From Mucidula mucida (lineage: Eukaryota > Basidiomycota > Agaricomycetes > Agaricales > Physalacriaceae): a stretch of DNA of 64,000 bases. The position numbers and the translations under genes were made by a program. Within the stretch, counting starts at the first letter, position 1; each line of letters starts with the position of its first letter. Positions 46,472 through 58,600 of this stretch are shown here, one piece after another. Below the pieces are notes generated by a model that did no database searches, was not told the DNA's origin, and worked only from the letters and a program-made list of their open reading frames with translations. The stretch is from assembly GCA_015501055.1 (NCBI GenBank), contig JADNYV010000018.1, forward strand, positions 310,001-374,000, written 5' to 3'.

Positions 46472-48463
46472 TCAGCTTTGACTAGGCGATTGGCTTATTA
46501 TACCGCCATATCCTCCACCAGAAGACCCGTTGATCAAAGGCGTTCGTTCTTCTTCAATCGTAGGCGGTGCCGTACTTTTGCGCTGGCGTTCGACAATTCT
46601 GATATACAGTCAATCGTCCGACACCTCCTTTGCGCGATGAACCAGCCACGCACCCTTTCATGATCGTACTGGTTGTCATCCTTTTCGCCTGGCGTTTATT
46701 GATGTTATCATCGTATCGGTCGGTTTCATCGACAATTTCCTCTGAAATGATTTCCTATCGGAAACAATGTCAGTAGTTCGAGTATGAGTAGAAGAATTGA
46801 ATGAAGACCTCAATGACATCTTCAAGCGTAATGACTCCGATAGCACCTCCAGCTCTACCGGGCGTGTTCGATATCAATAGAAGATGCGCACGTCCTGTTT
46901 GACTACGTACGACATAGTGAGTCAAGGGACACAATTTGTCGAGTGAGCAACTGACAAGTAATCCAACGCCTGGAAGCAATTGATCGTAGGTGAGGCTTCG
47001 GGAAGAATGGATAGGGTAAACTTGGAAACAGGTAGTTCTTGCGAAGGATCATATGTCAAAAGCTTCAAAGGTTGATCAGTCGACATAGTGAGAAAACTAT
47101 TTCCCACTGACCTTCTTGATGAGCAATAGCCCGACGAAGGCCAGGGGCTTTCCAGGCTCATGTACAGGAAAGCGGGAGTACCCACTCGTCAGACTAGGAC
47201 CTGCTTAGACGCCGAAATAGGAGATACGAGTGTGGGACGAACATGTGGTCAACAGTCTTGTGGTCCAAAACTTGATCGGCACTTAGGGTAACGACGTCCT
47301 TGTCATACCACGGTCAGGTGAAGTGAGATGAGGTGTCAAAGAAGTATGCTCACCTTCAACGGGGTCATAATGGTCTCTACATTTTTCGTGTTTAATTCAA
47401 GAACACCGTTGAGAATATTGATTTCATCATCACGAAGAGGCTCCTCGCCGGTGCGATGAAACTGGAGGAAGGACTTGAGTTCAGCCTTCTTGTAAGTATG
47501 TGATTCGTTCGCGCCGAGCATCCAATCGAGGAGTTTGGCGATCGGCCAGGCACAGGAGCGAAGATCCACATCATGAACAGGACGAAGGGAGCACAGGTAG
47601 CACCAATGGCCAGACCGTAGCGAACACTGAGGGACTGGGGAATGATTCTGTGACGTGTTTACTTCAATTGTCGACAAAGAGCGTGAAGACGTACTCTCTA
47701 TACCACAAATTGAGGCCTCACATCAAATCCAAGTAAGAAACCGCCTACCCAAAAATGACTGTGCATTCAGTCAACACATTTATCAAAGGGTAAACAGAGA
47801 GCACTTACCAATGGCAACCGTTGAGAGAGCGACTGCAGTAACTCCGCCACCGATCTAATACAAGTAAGCCTCAAGCTCGTTCTGATGGAAAACACATACG
47901 GCTCCGTCAAGAAAGATGGGTAGACTTTCGTTGATGATCTAGAAACAATGAGAGAAGTATACTCATGCACGGCGAATGCGCGTACAACGTTACCCAAGAG
48001 GAGAACTGATAGTTGGTGAAGCATGATGTCAAGCAAGTATATGACGCCACATACCACCAGAACCCAGTGTCGACCTCTAGTCATCAGCCGGAGAACTACT
48101 GGAATGAGCGCGACGACGCGGTGAGATACATTAGAGCGCACCTTTCTTTGCATATGCCTTCTCGCGAGGATCATCCGACGACGCGGCCAAGACACGCAAA
48201 TGCATCTCGTCCAAGCCCATGAGACCGAGGGTCAGTCTACGACTCGTTCAGCACCCACAGACATCGGAGTAACACCATTTTAATCACCCAGCAAAGACAC
48301 CGCCAGCGAGAACCAAGACACCACTAACAACTATCTTGTACCAGAATTCAGCCGAGCCAGGCTTCGCCTCAGGTTCCTCCGGAGCGAAAGCATTTTGAGA
48401 GAAATATGGGCGCGCAAGAGCGGTGAGAGATTTGGAAAGTAAAAGAAATATAGAATATCTCAT
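46472..48463 (-). CDS. CNNM/Mam3-type transporter-like protein (DUF21 plus CBS pair)
   Basis: Cyclin-M family, involved in Mg2+ or Mn2+ homeostasis at vacuolar or plasma membranes. From ATG 48463 the start [20 protein letters not shown] looks like a signal segment. DUF21: [97 protein letters not shown]. Then [40 protein letters not shown] and [18 protein letters not shown] (CBS1), GLLLIKKLLTYDP, and [20 protein letters not shown] (CBS2, with the EEI hallmark). The tail ends [18 protein letters not shown] at TGA 46472-46474. About ten introns. All landmark motifs present; substrate not shown by sequence. Confidence 0.9.
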
Positions 48464-49089
48464 TGAAGGAACGTGGTCAAAAGGAATAGACGGTGGAGGA
48501 GGACGACGGCTGGAAACACGACTCTCAACGGTGACGATACTATTACCTCGGTCCGAGGTGTCCGTGATCTGATCGGAACCCAATTTCGGAATTGAACTTC
48601 GCTACCCTTTTTGGTGCGCGACGTCCTGCAGGTCGCGTCAAAACTTTGGGAGTTGTTGTAATGTGTATAACTACATGTGTACTTCTCCCTGCCAAACCAC
48701 AGGAGACAGACTCAACTGTATGCTGTCCTACATCGTGTACATCAATGCTAATGTGCGACTCAAAGCGTCATACAAGAGAACTCTAGAGCAGTGACAGTCT
48801 ATGTGCCGCAGAGCTGTCCAAGTACTAATGGGAGGTTCCTGCTCTTGATACTGAAAAAACTGCAAATTGGTATATGTAGCAGGTATCGTACTCTCTTTGT
48901 GTTGCACAACATCCTTCGTTTCGTTCTAGAAACAGCAAGGCCAAGAAACCCAAATATATAGTGCATCGCACAGCGATAACAAAGGAAGTATGTAAGTAGA
49001 AGATTAGTTTAACATGAGTGAGCCAGACCCCGCAGGATACCTGTCACCGGAACCGTAAAAAGAGAGATGAGAGGGATGAGAGGAAATGT
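48464..49089. other. Intergenic, no gene seen
   Basis: Mam3 leader and LPMO 3' flank. Short frames only. Confidence 0.4.
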
Positions 49090-50518
49090 TTAGTGGCTAT
49101 GGTGAACGTGAGGGAACGCCTGTCTCTTGTGGACAGAAGGGACAGAGCGCTTCTTCCCGAGGCTGCGACGGCGTCTCCTGCAGGAGGAACTCGAAGCAGA
49201 CGTAGCAGCAGCGGCGGGAGCCTCAGAGGTTGACGACGGGGTATCAACTTCCGATGAGGTATCGTCTGACGAACTGCCAGAGGAAGAGTCGCCGGAAGAG
49301 GAGCCACTGGAGGAGTCACTGGATCCGCTGGAGGAGTCGCTCGAAGAATCACTGGAGCCGCTGGAGCTGGAACCGGAATCACTGGATCCAGAGCCACCAG
49401 ATGCAGTCTGGGTGGCAATGTCCAACAAGGCCGGGCCATCATCAGTCCACGAGCTTCCGCTGTAGACATCGAAGGTAGCCAATGCACCGGACGAGGAATA
49501 CAAACTGTTGTGGTAGATTAATACATGAAAATGCGAAGGTGAATCGTGACGTACGATCCGGCCTGGGTTCCACCGGTGAGGGAGGTTGTGCCAGATCCCT
49601 CAACCTTGGTGGCAACGCAGCCTATGTAAACCTGAGGAGCGCCAGGGCTGTGGACAGCGGCGAGCTGATTGACATTAGTGACAAGTCGCTTCGATCCGAG
49701 TAAGCTCAACTTACTTCAGTGCGGACCATGTAGTTTCCAGCAGCCAAATCTTGAGGAATGGTAGCCTCAACCCAGGAGCCACGAGCGACCATGGCAGCCA
49801 TGCCCCAAAGACCAACGCCTTGTGGGTAGTAAGCTTCAGGCTTGTTGGTCATGGTCTGTCTGAGTCCATCGGAGATAGACTGGCTGGTGTCGAGACCCCA
49901 GTAGTAAATTCGGTTCCAGAGAAGAGAAGCGGGATCTGCAGACGAGCAGTCGCCGCCACAGTCAGCGATATCCATAGCGACGGTACCCATGCTAATTCCT
50001 AGGTGAGCCATTGCAATGAACGTATAACGACAAAACATACGCATGGACCCATGGGTTAGCGTTGTTGTAGGCAGCGTCAACACCGGGTTGGTTAGAAGCT
50101 CAGAGGTGGCGCCTTCCCAGTACACACGAACGGTCGAGCCAGAGGTCACGTGAGGGATGCAGGAGGTGCTGAGGCGCTTTCGCATGACATGGCACTGAAC
50201 GAGATGTTAATCAAACGGAATCTTTCCAACACCGATCAAACATACGCGTTGTCGCCAAAGTCGGAGGGCAAGTTGTAGGCTTTGCCAGAGGCCTCATACA
50301 TCACTGAAACGACAGTCGCCGCGTTCTTGGCGTCGGCGGCGTAGTAGACCTAGGATGCTCGATGAGCACATAGAATCAAAATCAACCAAAAAAAGTTGTA
50401 CGTTGGGGCCTTCAACAGTCTGGCCATTGGCCATGGCAGCAGAGATCTGTCCATGCGCAGCGACATGGGGTACAAGAGGCGCGAGGACTGCAAAGGCAGC
50501 GACGAGGATTGAGGACAT
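49090..50518 (-). CDS. Secreted lytic polysaccharide monooxygenase-like protein (AA9-like), Ser-rich tail
   Basis: Copper enzyme that oxidatively cleaves polysaccharides such as cellulose. From ATG 50518 the signal MSSILVAAFAVLAPLVPHVA is followed by A and HGQISAAM, so cleavage would expose the N-terminal His of the histidine brace. Core: VYYAADAKNAATVVSVMYEA, CHVMRKRLSTSCIPHVTSGS, TVRVYWEGATSE, THG near an intron (second His candidate), MGTVAMDIADCGGDCSSADP, WVEATIPQDLAAGNYMVRTE, then VYIGCVATKVEGSG. After the core a run of Ser/Gly/Asp (about 49210-49400) leads to a basic end SSSCRRRRRSLGKKRSVPSV. Five introns. The sequence differs from classic AA9 around the second His; a related AA family is possible. 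Exo-acting enzyme of wood or litter decay. Confidence 0.72.
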
Positions 50519-51924
50519 GGTGTGGGTCGTAAACACTTCTTGAGAGTTATAAAAGAGTGTGTAGAGTCCGCTTCAGGGAGGCAAAAAACCGGGAGAATGA
50601 GCGGGTTATAAGGGAAAGTGACGGACTCGAGGTGTTGGGAGGAAGAAGAGAAGTGGTGTTGTGATGGGAAAGTGGGGATTCGTGGTTTGTTTAGCCTTTG
50701 AACCATTTCCAAATGGGCTCTGAGCCAAGCCGATCATCAATCTGCTACTCTGGTAACCAACAACGCAAGCCTGCAATGCCCTTTCTGCGGTAATCCTATT
50801 GTGCCAACCAGCTGGTACAGTAACGACCAACCAGGCGGCTCCAGCACAATAAGCGTCGGTCGCGGTCTTTGTTTGTACACAATACCACTAACAATGGGCA
50901 GTGATGGGCTACTGATGGCCATCCGAGCGCGTAAAGGGCTCAAATGCCCGATGCCAATGTTCCCCTGATTTCGTCTCCACAATTCCATTAATTAACCCTT
51001 CGAGCTGTCTAAGTTCTGCTTGCTGCCCGGCGTTTTCTTGCCTGGCTGCGCTTCTTCTCCTACCGATCTCTTGTAATGCAGACTCCTTTCCATGGACGGC
51101 AAAATCTGCTCAATCGGAGGCGCAGAACTGCTGAAATTTATCCGCAGCACACGCCTGTTAGGTAATCATAGTAATGCGCCACATTCAAATTAGTGGTAAC
51201 CGGTAACCGGTGTTCCAAGGTTCGGGTCCTCCTGTAGTTTCCCTTCGTTGACACATCTTGGCGACTGGCATACATCTGGAATACATCAGAATACATCTTC
51301 TGAAGAATCTCTCGATCCTGCCTCATTCACCGTCAATTCACCGGACAGTCGATCGTCCGCCACTGAGATAGTCAGAAGCGACTTCGGTACACCATCCGCA
51401 AGCCCGTTGTCGATGGGCTGCCATCTGCCTTGAGTATTCAAATTTCAGGTTAAGTGACCTTATTCATTTCAATTCATTACGGGATGTCGCATGCACGACT
51501 GGCCTCTGAGTTTGACGAGGTACGTCGAGGCGATCGCCGATTGTAGGTTACCTTTGGCGCGCCACACTTGCCGAATTCAGACATGACCGCCGTATCTCCT
51601 TTTCTCAAATCAACGCTGTACATATTCGTTTCAGCTCGTATATCTTTTCCATGGGTGCGGACAAGATCGGGCCTACAGCGAGGTGACAGACCATCGTTCA
51701 ATTAACGGCAAGCAAAACATTGAGAATCCTCGCTGCTACTAGGCCTCTGTTTCATGAGTAGTTGTAAATCGATTATAAGTGATAAACGTGCATTTACTTG
51801 TCGGAGGTGAGGAGAGATTGGGTCGCAATGATGTGACGCATGGGTACGGCAGGTTGAGCATGAATGAAAAGGCTAGACGCCCAACATTGCGACTACCAAC
51901 AGTACGTGAGGCACAAGCAGTCTA
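50519..51924. other. 1.4-kb gene-free stretch
   Basis: LPMO promoter side and USP-like gene 3' flank. Frames at 51138-51326 and 51477-51701 (minus) are short and show no domain or splice pattern. No repeats seen by eye. Confidence 0.4.
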
Positions 51925-54176
51925 CTACACTCCCGATAAATCAACCATGCTTACGTCCCTAGTGATTCCAGAACCTCCACCTTCTTCACTCCTTGCTTCC
52001 AAATACAAGCTGTTGTTAGAGATGATAGAGTCCTAAAAACATGTCAGACGGCAGAACGAATCAGACGCAGCATTACATACCGTATAAGAGTTCGGCCAAG
52101 GTAGCAATGCGTCAATGTATTCTAACGAGACTCTCCGACTATAGATGAGCATGTACGGTCCAGCACCCAGCAGTACCCCATTCGAATCGTTCAACACTTC
52201 CTCCGGAGGAACCTGTTCCAACGTAAAGCTTGGCACAGTATCGCTGGAGACGTCAACACCTACCTCGGTAACTACGGTATCCACGGTCTTCCACCAACGC
52301 TGCTTCGCGTCTTGAACGTACGAATAGAGATTCTTTCGTCCTGGAGGCCCGCCGCTAACCAATACAGCGCGGAGATCGTACTAAGAACAGGTAAGGGTAA
52401 CACGACACACGCCGAGAAACTCTGGCCTACTGGAAACTCCTGCACTTCTGGGCACTCAAAGACCTTTTGTGATTCCGTCACTAGCGTTGCATACTCAATC
52501 TCGATGTCTATGTGACAATCAGGCCCGCGTATCAACGGAGTGTACTGAAGATAGTCACCTGCCACTTTTTGCTCAAGAGTCTTGATAATATTCTTGATTT
52601 TTTCGACCATGCCATCGAAATACGGTCGTCGATCGGGATGATCTCGCCCGCTTGCCACCTTTTCATAAAATGCTGCGTGGTCTTCAGATCTTTCAGCGTG
52701 TCGTTGCCCTATTGGATAATGAGTCTCGACACATCATACAACGGAACCGACAAATAGACCTTGAAATTGGTTAGAGTCTGCTGCCGCTCGACAAGCGCAA
52801 GCATCTTGAGCTCTATCTCCCTGACCTCCTGGAGTTTTCCTTGGACCACCATAATCTTGTCATATAGGAATCGATCCATGAAAAGCGTTGGAGGGTAGTA
52901 CGGAGCATCGGCACATTTCCCTTCATTTTTCAAACTGAAAACGACGACGTCTGGTAGTGGTGTCGTTAACACGGTGTGCTCCAGAGTTCCGTCATGTAGG
53001 GTTTTGAATAAAATGTTGGAAATGAGGTTAACCAGGTCGCCGCGAACATCTGACTCTCCATATGTAATCGGAACAAGATGAGCCTTGGGCTCGCTTGGTC
53101 TCATAGATGGGAGGTCCTCATGTCCAAAGGTTATTGTACAAAGTTTCATCGAGCCAAGGCTGCGACGAGTTTAAGAACGTATGTTACCCGTGTACAATGC
53201 TTGCTACTCACGAAATTTCGGCATCCGGCAGTAATTCATGTATGTGTTTCTCAATATCTGTTATGATTTCTTCATAAAGTTCTGAGGAGAGATTAACAAA
53301 GACCACACGATCAGACCAAGCACTCTAGACACACTTTCTGAATTGTCCCCGGTTTTTCGAAAGTCGTTGGTCGGAGTGCAGGTGTTATAGCCAAGGATAC
53401 TTCCTGCCAGGAGAAATGCTATGTTTGCATGGTCTTGATGTGCGGCATGACTGATGAGAGCGTCCGTAGTGGCACTCTTGACCTGGTCCAACGAGTTGGC
53501 AATCATGCGCAAGCTGGCCTGGACTTGGGGTACTTGGATAAGCGCGTGGATGAGATTGCCTGCATACTGGAGGCTCGAGGTCTGAACGTGGATTGAAAGA
53601 GGTCTGTTATGACATTAATACAAAACTGAATAACGACGACGCGGCGTACTGTCCAGACGATATATCGCGAAACGGAACGTCCGCGTCTTGTACGTCCTTG
53701 GTATCCTCTTCGAGAGGTATTGTTTCCATACTGCGCTGAATGGCCTCCTGCAGATCTTGCTCGCCACCATCATACGTGCGCTGCGGTTGGATCTGTAGCG
53801 CTATTCAGATAACCGTGAGAGAAGACCGTACACCACTCGCCGAGGAGCCTGATGCTACAGTCAACTGCCAATTAGCATCCGGCGTACGATTGCTGGGTCC
53901 AAAGGTCGCCCCCTCGGTGGGCGCAACTTGTACGTTGTTGTCCTGTAACGACATCCGTAGCGCCTGCGCTATTTCATCGCTGTCGTCGCCAGTGAGATCT
54001 ATCACTTCATGCTGGGTTGTGGTCACTGTCTGAATGGGAATCAAGGTTTCTTTCACGTTCGGGTCGAAGATGGCGTCGGCTGCCTTTTCGTAGTCGTCAT
54101 TGTACTTGTTGAGCAGGGATTTGATTTCCTCGTCGGTCCAATCCGGCGCCAGAGTCTTTAGGATGTCGATGCTCAT
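51925..54176 (-). CDS. USP-like protein with UBA-like and UIM motifs, probable pseudo-deubiquitinase
   Basis: Start MSIDILKTLAPDWTDEEIKS and LLNKYNDDYEKAADAIFDP form a UBA/CUE-like fold. UIM-like DDSDEIAQALRMSLQDN (about 53960) and EQDLQEAIQRSME (about 53740) bind ubiquitin. Then SLQYAGNLIHALIQVPQVQA (about 53550) sits where USPs carry the GNTCWFNS Cys box, but no Cys is there. Later LVPITYGESDVRGDLVNLIS, TPLPDVVVFSLKNEG and the USP-end-like GVLLGAGPYMLIYSRR (about 52120). Layout resembles USP25/28. Last exon ends GITRDVSMVDLSGV at TAG 51925-51927. About six introns. Binds rather than cleaves ubiquitin if the Cys is really absent (inference). Confidence 0.65.
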
Positions 54177-54304
54177 ATTTAGATGGAAACAGCAGAATCA
54201 GCGCCTGCTCAGTGGCGCGACGCCTGTTATGGTAGTCGCCCAATTAGGCACTTTGATCGGAATCCAAAAACGGACGGATTTATTTGGCTCTACTGCTTTA
54301 AGTA

Positions 54305-55418
54305 CTATTTCTGCGTTTCTGGCAGTGATTTGTCTTCCTTCAGAGCAGGCCTGTTCGCAGTTCCCGCTGTAGTTCCAGCATCCACCGGCAAAATAACCCC
54401 CGTGATCCACCTCGCTTCCTTACTGGCAAGGTACAATATAGCATACGCCACATCCCACGCGTCACCCTCAACCTTCATGAGATTTTGGTTGATTCTGGCT
54501 TGGCGCATTTCGTCTGTCATGCCGCGACCGCGTACCATTGGAGTGAATACCATGCCCTGAAACCAACGCAGGTAAGTGCGAGTCGTTCAAATAACTCTAT
54601 GCTTACCGGCGCAACGCAGTTCACGCTGATAATGCGAGTTTCTTTCAGCGGTACTCCTCAAACCAAGTATTTGTTACTCACCGGATCTGTTCAGGGCCAT
54701 GGTGAGCCGCCATTGCCCTTGTAAGCTGGATGATTGCTCCCTTGGAGGTGGGATACAGCACGCCTGGATTCCCGCCTTTCACTAACATCTTTCTTTGTTA
54801 GTAAGAATCTTACAGACGTTCTGCGATCTCACGTCCAGAAACAGACGACATGTTCACGATCGAGCCTCTGCCTACTTTGCGCATCTCCGGGATGGCAAAG
54901 CGCGACATCAACACCATGCTGGTGACATTTGTCCTAAAGTCCCGATCCCATGCAACGAGGTCCACGTCGACCACTGTTCCGTGGGGTCCGCCGACGCCGA
55001 CTGCAAGAGAATGAATGGCCGCACGCCTAACGCAATGTACACTCACCAATATTGACCAAGATATGGACTGCTCCGAAAAGCTCCACTGTCTTCTCCACAG
55101 CATTCTTGCAAGATTCCTCGCTGGTAACATCGCATTGAATCACTTGGGAAACTCCGCCCTCAGCGGCGATCATATTCTGTGTTTCCTTCGCCCATTCCTC
55201 GTTGAAGTCCAAGAGCGCGACTTTCGCTCCTTGCCGAGCGAGTATGATCGCTGCAGCGCGTCCGTTCCCGATTTCTCCTGGCATGCGGGATCCAGCACCA
55301 GTCACGATCGCGACCTGTGGCGTATATGAGGTAGAGATATTGGCATATCAATTGTACTCACATCGCCGTTCAACTGAAATGCGAGCGGGGGCCTGTTCTC
55401 TGCCTGCTCTGAGCTCAT
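54305..55418 (-). CDS. Short-chain dehydrogenase/reductase
   Basis: NAD(P)-dependent oxidoreductase. Start MSSEQAENRPPLAFQLNGD, intron, then the cofactor motif VTGAGSRMPGEIGNGRAAAI (TGxxxGxG-type), ALLDFNEEWAKETQNMIAAE, QCDVTSEESC, VHILVNI followed by GVGGPHGTVVDV, WDRDFRTNVTSMVLMSRFAI, SIVNMSSVSG with the catalytic Ser, and GVLYPTSKGAIIQLTRAMAA with YxxxK (about 54700-54760). End: VNCVAPGMVFTPMVRGRG, YLASKEARWITGVILPVDAG. About five introns. Intact. Next to an MFS carrier and a dienelactone hydrolase. Its exact substrate cannot be told. Confidence 0.93.
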
Positions 55419-55670
55419 GGTTGTTCTAAGGAAGATTTCTAGTATGGTGTGTCTCGTGAGACAACCATGTCATGTGAAGAGACATTCTAACAGATTCAGG
55501 GCTAATAAAGGACTTGCAATCGCCAGCTCGCTCGAGCTAGCGTCTATAGCCGAAATTCCGATAAGGACAAGGCAGGCAATTCGAGCATCGCGATTCCTTG
55601 TGATTGCGCATAACATTCTTCGCACGTACAATACTTTATACAAGCTCATCTCAGTCTGTACTGCAAATTT

Positions 55671-58600
55671 TCATAGGACATATCGGAAATCCTAATCACT
55701 CGAATCAATGCGTGTGATAGATCGCGTTGAAATTCGACTCACCTTGTTCTCCCACTCCGTCTTGTCTTGCATACCGGCCTCCATGGACTTGGCCATATCC
55801 GGCGCACCGTATTTCTGGTTACGACGCTTATTGGAAATGAACATACTATATCAAAAGTCAGTCGCAAAGAAAGGGCTCGGGTACTAGTGAACGTACTAAA
55901 TGAACAGTGTGATCTGGCAAATGAGCTTGACAGAGTACCCAGCGAGTAAGCCGGCTGTAGCAGAATGCTAGATAGTCCGGTCAAAAGACGGAAGCGATGC
56001 CAATGAGACTGAACGAGGACGTACATATCGCGGTGCTTCAGATTGTTTCCTGTTGACGCTGTTCAAGCCAGTGGAGGAGTCACAGAACGTGTAGAACTCA
56101 CACAACAAATGGGCCTGCGACATTGCCGAAACAGTACGCCGTACTTGAAGATGATGAATAACATGAAATCAGAAAGACACAGTTGCCTTACAAGATCACT
56201 GCCGAAGCAATAGTCTATACAATGTCAGTAGACCGATTGAAAATCGTTCTGCTTGAACTCACTCGATGAGTGTACCCGCCCATATTCGAGGAGACCATGA
56301 CTAGGCCCACAGACTGAACAAAACAATCAAGATGTAGATGCTGAACCAAGAGTTTGTCGGACTAACGAATCCAACCGATTGACAGTTCACCAACCAGAAG
56401 CACACCAAACGTTGCCACACCAGATGGCTGGGAAGGTACGCCATACATGCCGCAGAGACGACGCAGATTGTGTTGGCTAATGTCGCAGCCATAAGTCGAG
56501 CTTCACAAACATCAGCTTTTTTAGTACTCGGCCAGAACGAAGCTTACAGTTCTTGACGTTGAGTGTAATGATACCTCCGACCACAAGGGCTACGATCTGT
56601 ATGATATCACCAACGCTCTTCAACACCGTCGTCTTCGTTGCTGAGACAGCCCTAGTCAGAAATGAACGTACAGCGACACAGATCGTGGCGTACTTGAGAA
56701 GCCCATGTCCTTACTACATTTGTGTCAACGAACAGAACATCTCCAAGTGACAAAACGCACATAATCACAGACGAAAAGTTACTCAGGACACCGTTAGGTA
56801 TCGCGGCAGCGAATACCGAAACGAAGAGAATAATGATCTTCGGATCCGTGGCAGCGACGAGGACATGCTCCTTCTTGAATTTACGGTTTTTGATTCCAAG
56901 CTGGTTTCCAGCCACCCGACGGACCGCGAGAATGCGGTACTCCGGATTTAGGAATCGTGCGGAGGCCTGGTTATCAGTTAAACTCAACGACAGTCAGAGA
57001 CCACGAAGCAACGTACAGGCGAGTCTGGGAGCGCAAAGAAAACAACAACAGACCACGCCATTGTTACGGAGCCGAGAATGTAAAAACTGAATATGGACAT
57101 TCAGCGGTCAGTTATTCTAAATGGCCTTAGCAGAACTCGTTCCTCACATGTATTTCCACTTCGCAGGCCCAGGATAGTTGTCACTGATGCTAGAGATTCC
57201 AGCTATCACGATAGGTCAATCAATGCGGGTCTTCGCATCCCGAGACATCGACGCACTCGACATACTGGCGCCCACAATGAGTAGAATACTTTGCAAGTGA
57301 AAATCAAAACATACTAGCTCCCGATAAGCCCGCCCCAACCTAGTCGTTCAGGTGAGTAATTGCCGGTGCCTTGCTAAAACAAAACCGACCTAGCCCAGAA
57401 TACCCTGCGTATTGTCAGGAGCTAGACATATCCATGAAGTGTAGCGCTCACAGAGGAATTGTCGGAGAGGAAGCTCTTGCTGCTCCAGAATGAGATATAC
57501 TTCGTTATGCATAATACTACGTTCATACCCTCGTGTACCACCAACCACTGAAAGCCAACGCGCGTTTAAGTGAGTACGGGCCTTGCCACCAAAATCAGCG
57601 GCCTGTTTGGCATTGTTTACTTCCCCCTTATCATGCTCGATCGATGGCAAATGTGTCGCGACCTTGACTCCTCCAACCACGTCGACCACAGGCTGCCCGA
57701 GACACCTCAAAACAAAAGCATTAAAGGTATATTTGATATGTACACTGAAAATTAGCCATATTCTAAACAATATATCTGGTATTCAACCTCCATACCCAAC
57801 GATGTCTGCATCATCCTCAACGTCCATATCACACTCTGAACCTACTTCCTCGTCATCGCTATCTGGTTCGATGGGTGTATAAAACTCCTTTATAAGCCCA
57901 GAAGTGACCCAACCCTTCCTCTGCTTGATTGCAGCTATGACTGCCGCTGCTTTCGCCGGTTTACCCTTGATCGTGCTATGGGCCTTCGTCTCTTGTTTAT
58001 GGAGGACTTTCTGCTCCTGGTCTCGATGCCAGTCAATCTGGAGGTCCAAAGCCGCGATGGTAATGGTCTTGAGGCGTGCCGGCTCCGTTAACGCGCGCAG
58101 ATCCTCGATTGGAACACATAATTCTAGCTCCTGCTGTTTCTGGAAACAAACATAGGCTGAGGTAATCACTTCACCGCATGCGGCGCGCGAAATGCTTGTA
58201 GACTCTGTGCACCTCCATAGACGAAGTCTACTCACTCCGGATAAATTGAAGACTCTGTATTTTTTATATCTGCATGCAGCCCTGGGAGCAGATTTTTTAT
58301 TTTCTCTTGCCAGCCTTGGGCCAAACCAAAGAATATCATTAATGCAAAAATCTGCTCCCAGGGCTGCATGCAGATTCTGATTATAAGTAAATTTCCCAAC
58401 ATGAAGCTACCTCTAGGACGTGATGTTGGCGCTGTGGAGAGTCTACACCTCACCTGCCACGAAAACCGGTAGCCAAATAAGACCAAATAGGCCGTCGATT
58501 TTGGTACCAAGGCCCGTACTCAGAACTTTAAGTAGTTTCCATCAATAGTTTGCATGATACAACATACGTCATGATCGTTAGACAAGGCGACACGAAGGCT

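Larger units (their letters stand above)
57571..58522. mobile_element. Terminal-inverted-repeat element, 952 bp, inside an MFS intron
   Basis: The two ends are inverted copies: tgagtacgggccttg at 57571 and, reversed, at 58508-58522; 35 of the first 41 bases match by my count. The element fills most of an intron that would otherwise be about 100 bp. It carries short minus-strand frames and an internal hairpin. The target duplication is not clear: tttaag flanks the left end directly and occurs 4 bases off the right end. Non-autonomous DNA transposon by inference; superfamily not recognised. Confidence 0.7.

Noticed and set aside
49127..49465. Long plus-strand open frame rich in Glu/Ser opposite the LPMO tail
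   Set aside because: It is the complement of a Ser/Gly/Asp low-complexity run, with no start context or splice sites of its own.
57571..58522. Considered the inverted ends to be MFS exons (STGLGTKIDGLFGLIWLP)
   Set aside because: The same peptide appears on the opposite strand at the other end of the unit, and the flanking MFS exons splice across it, so it is a terminal repeat rather than carrier sequence.
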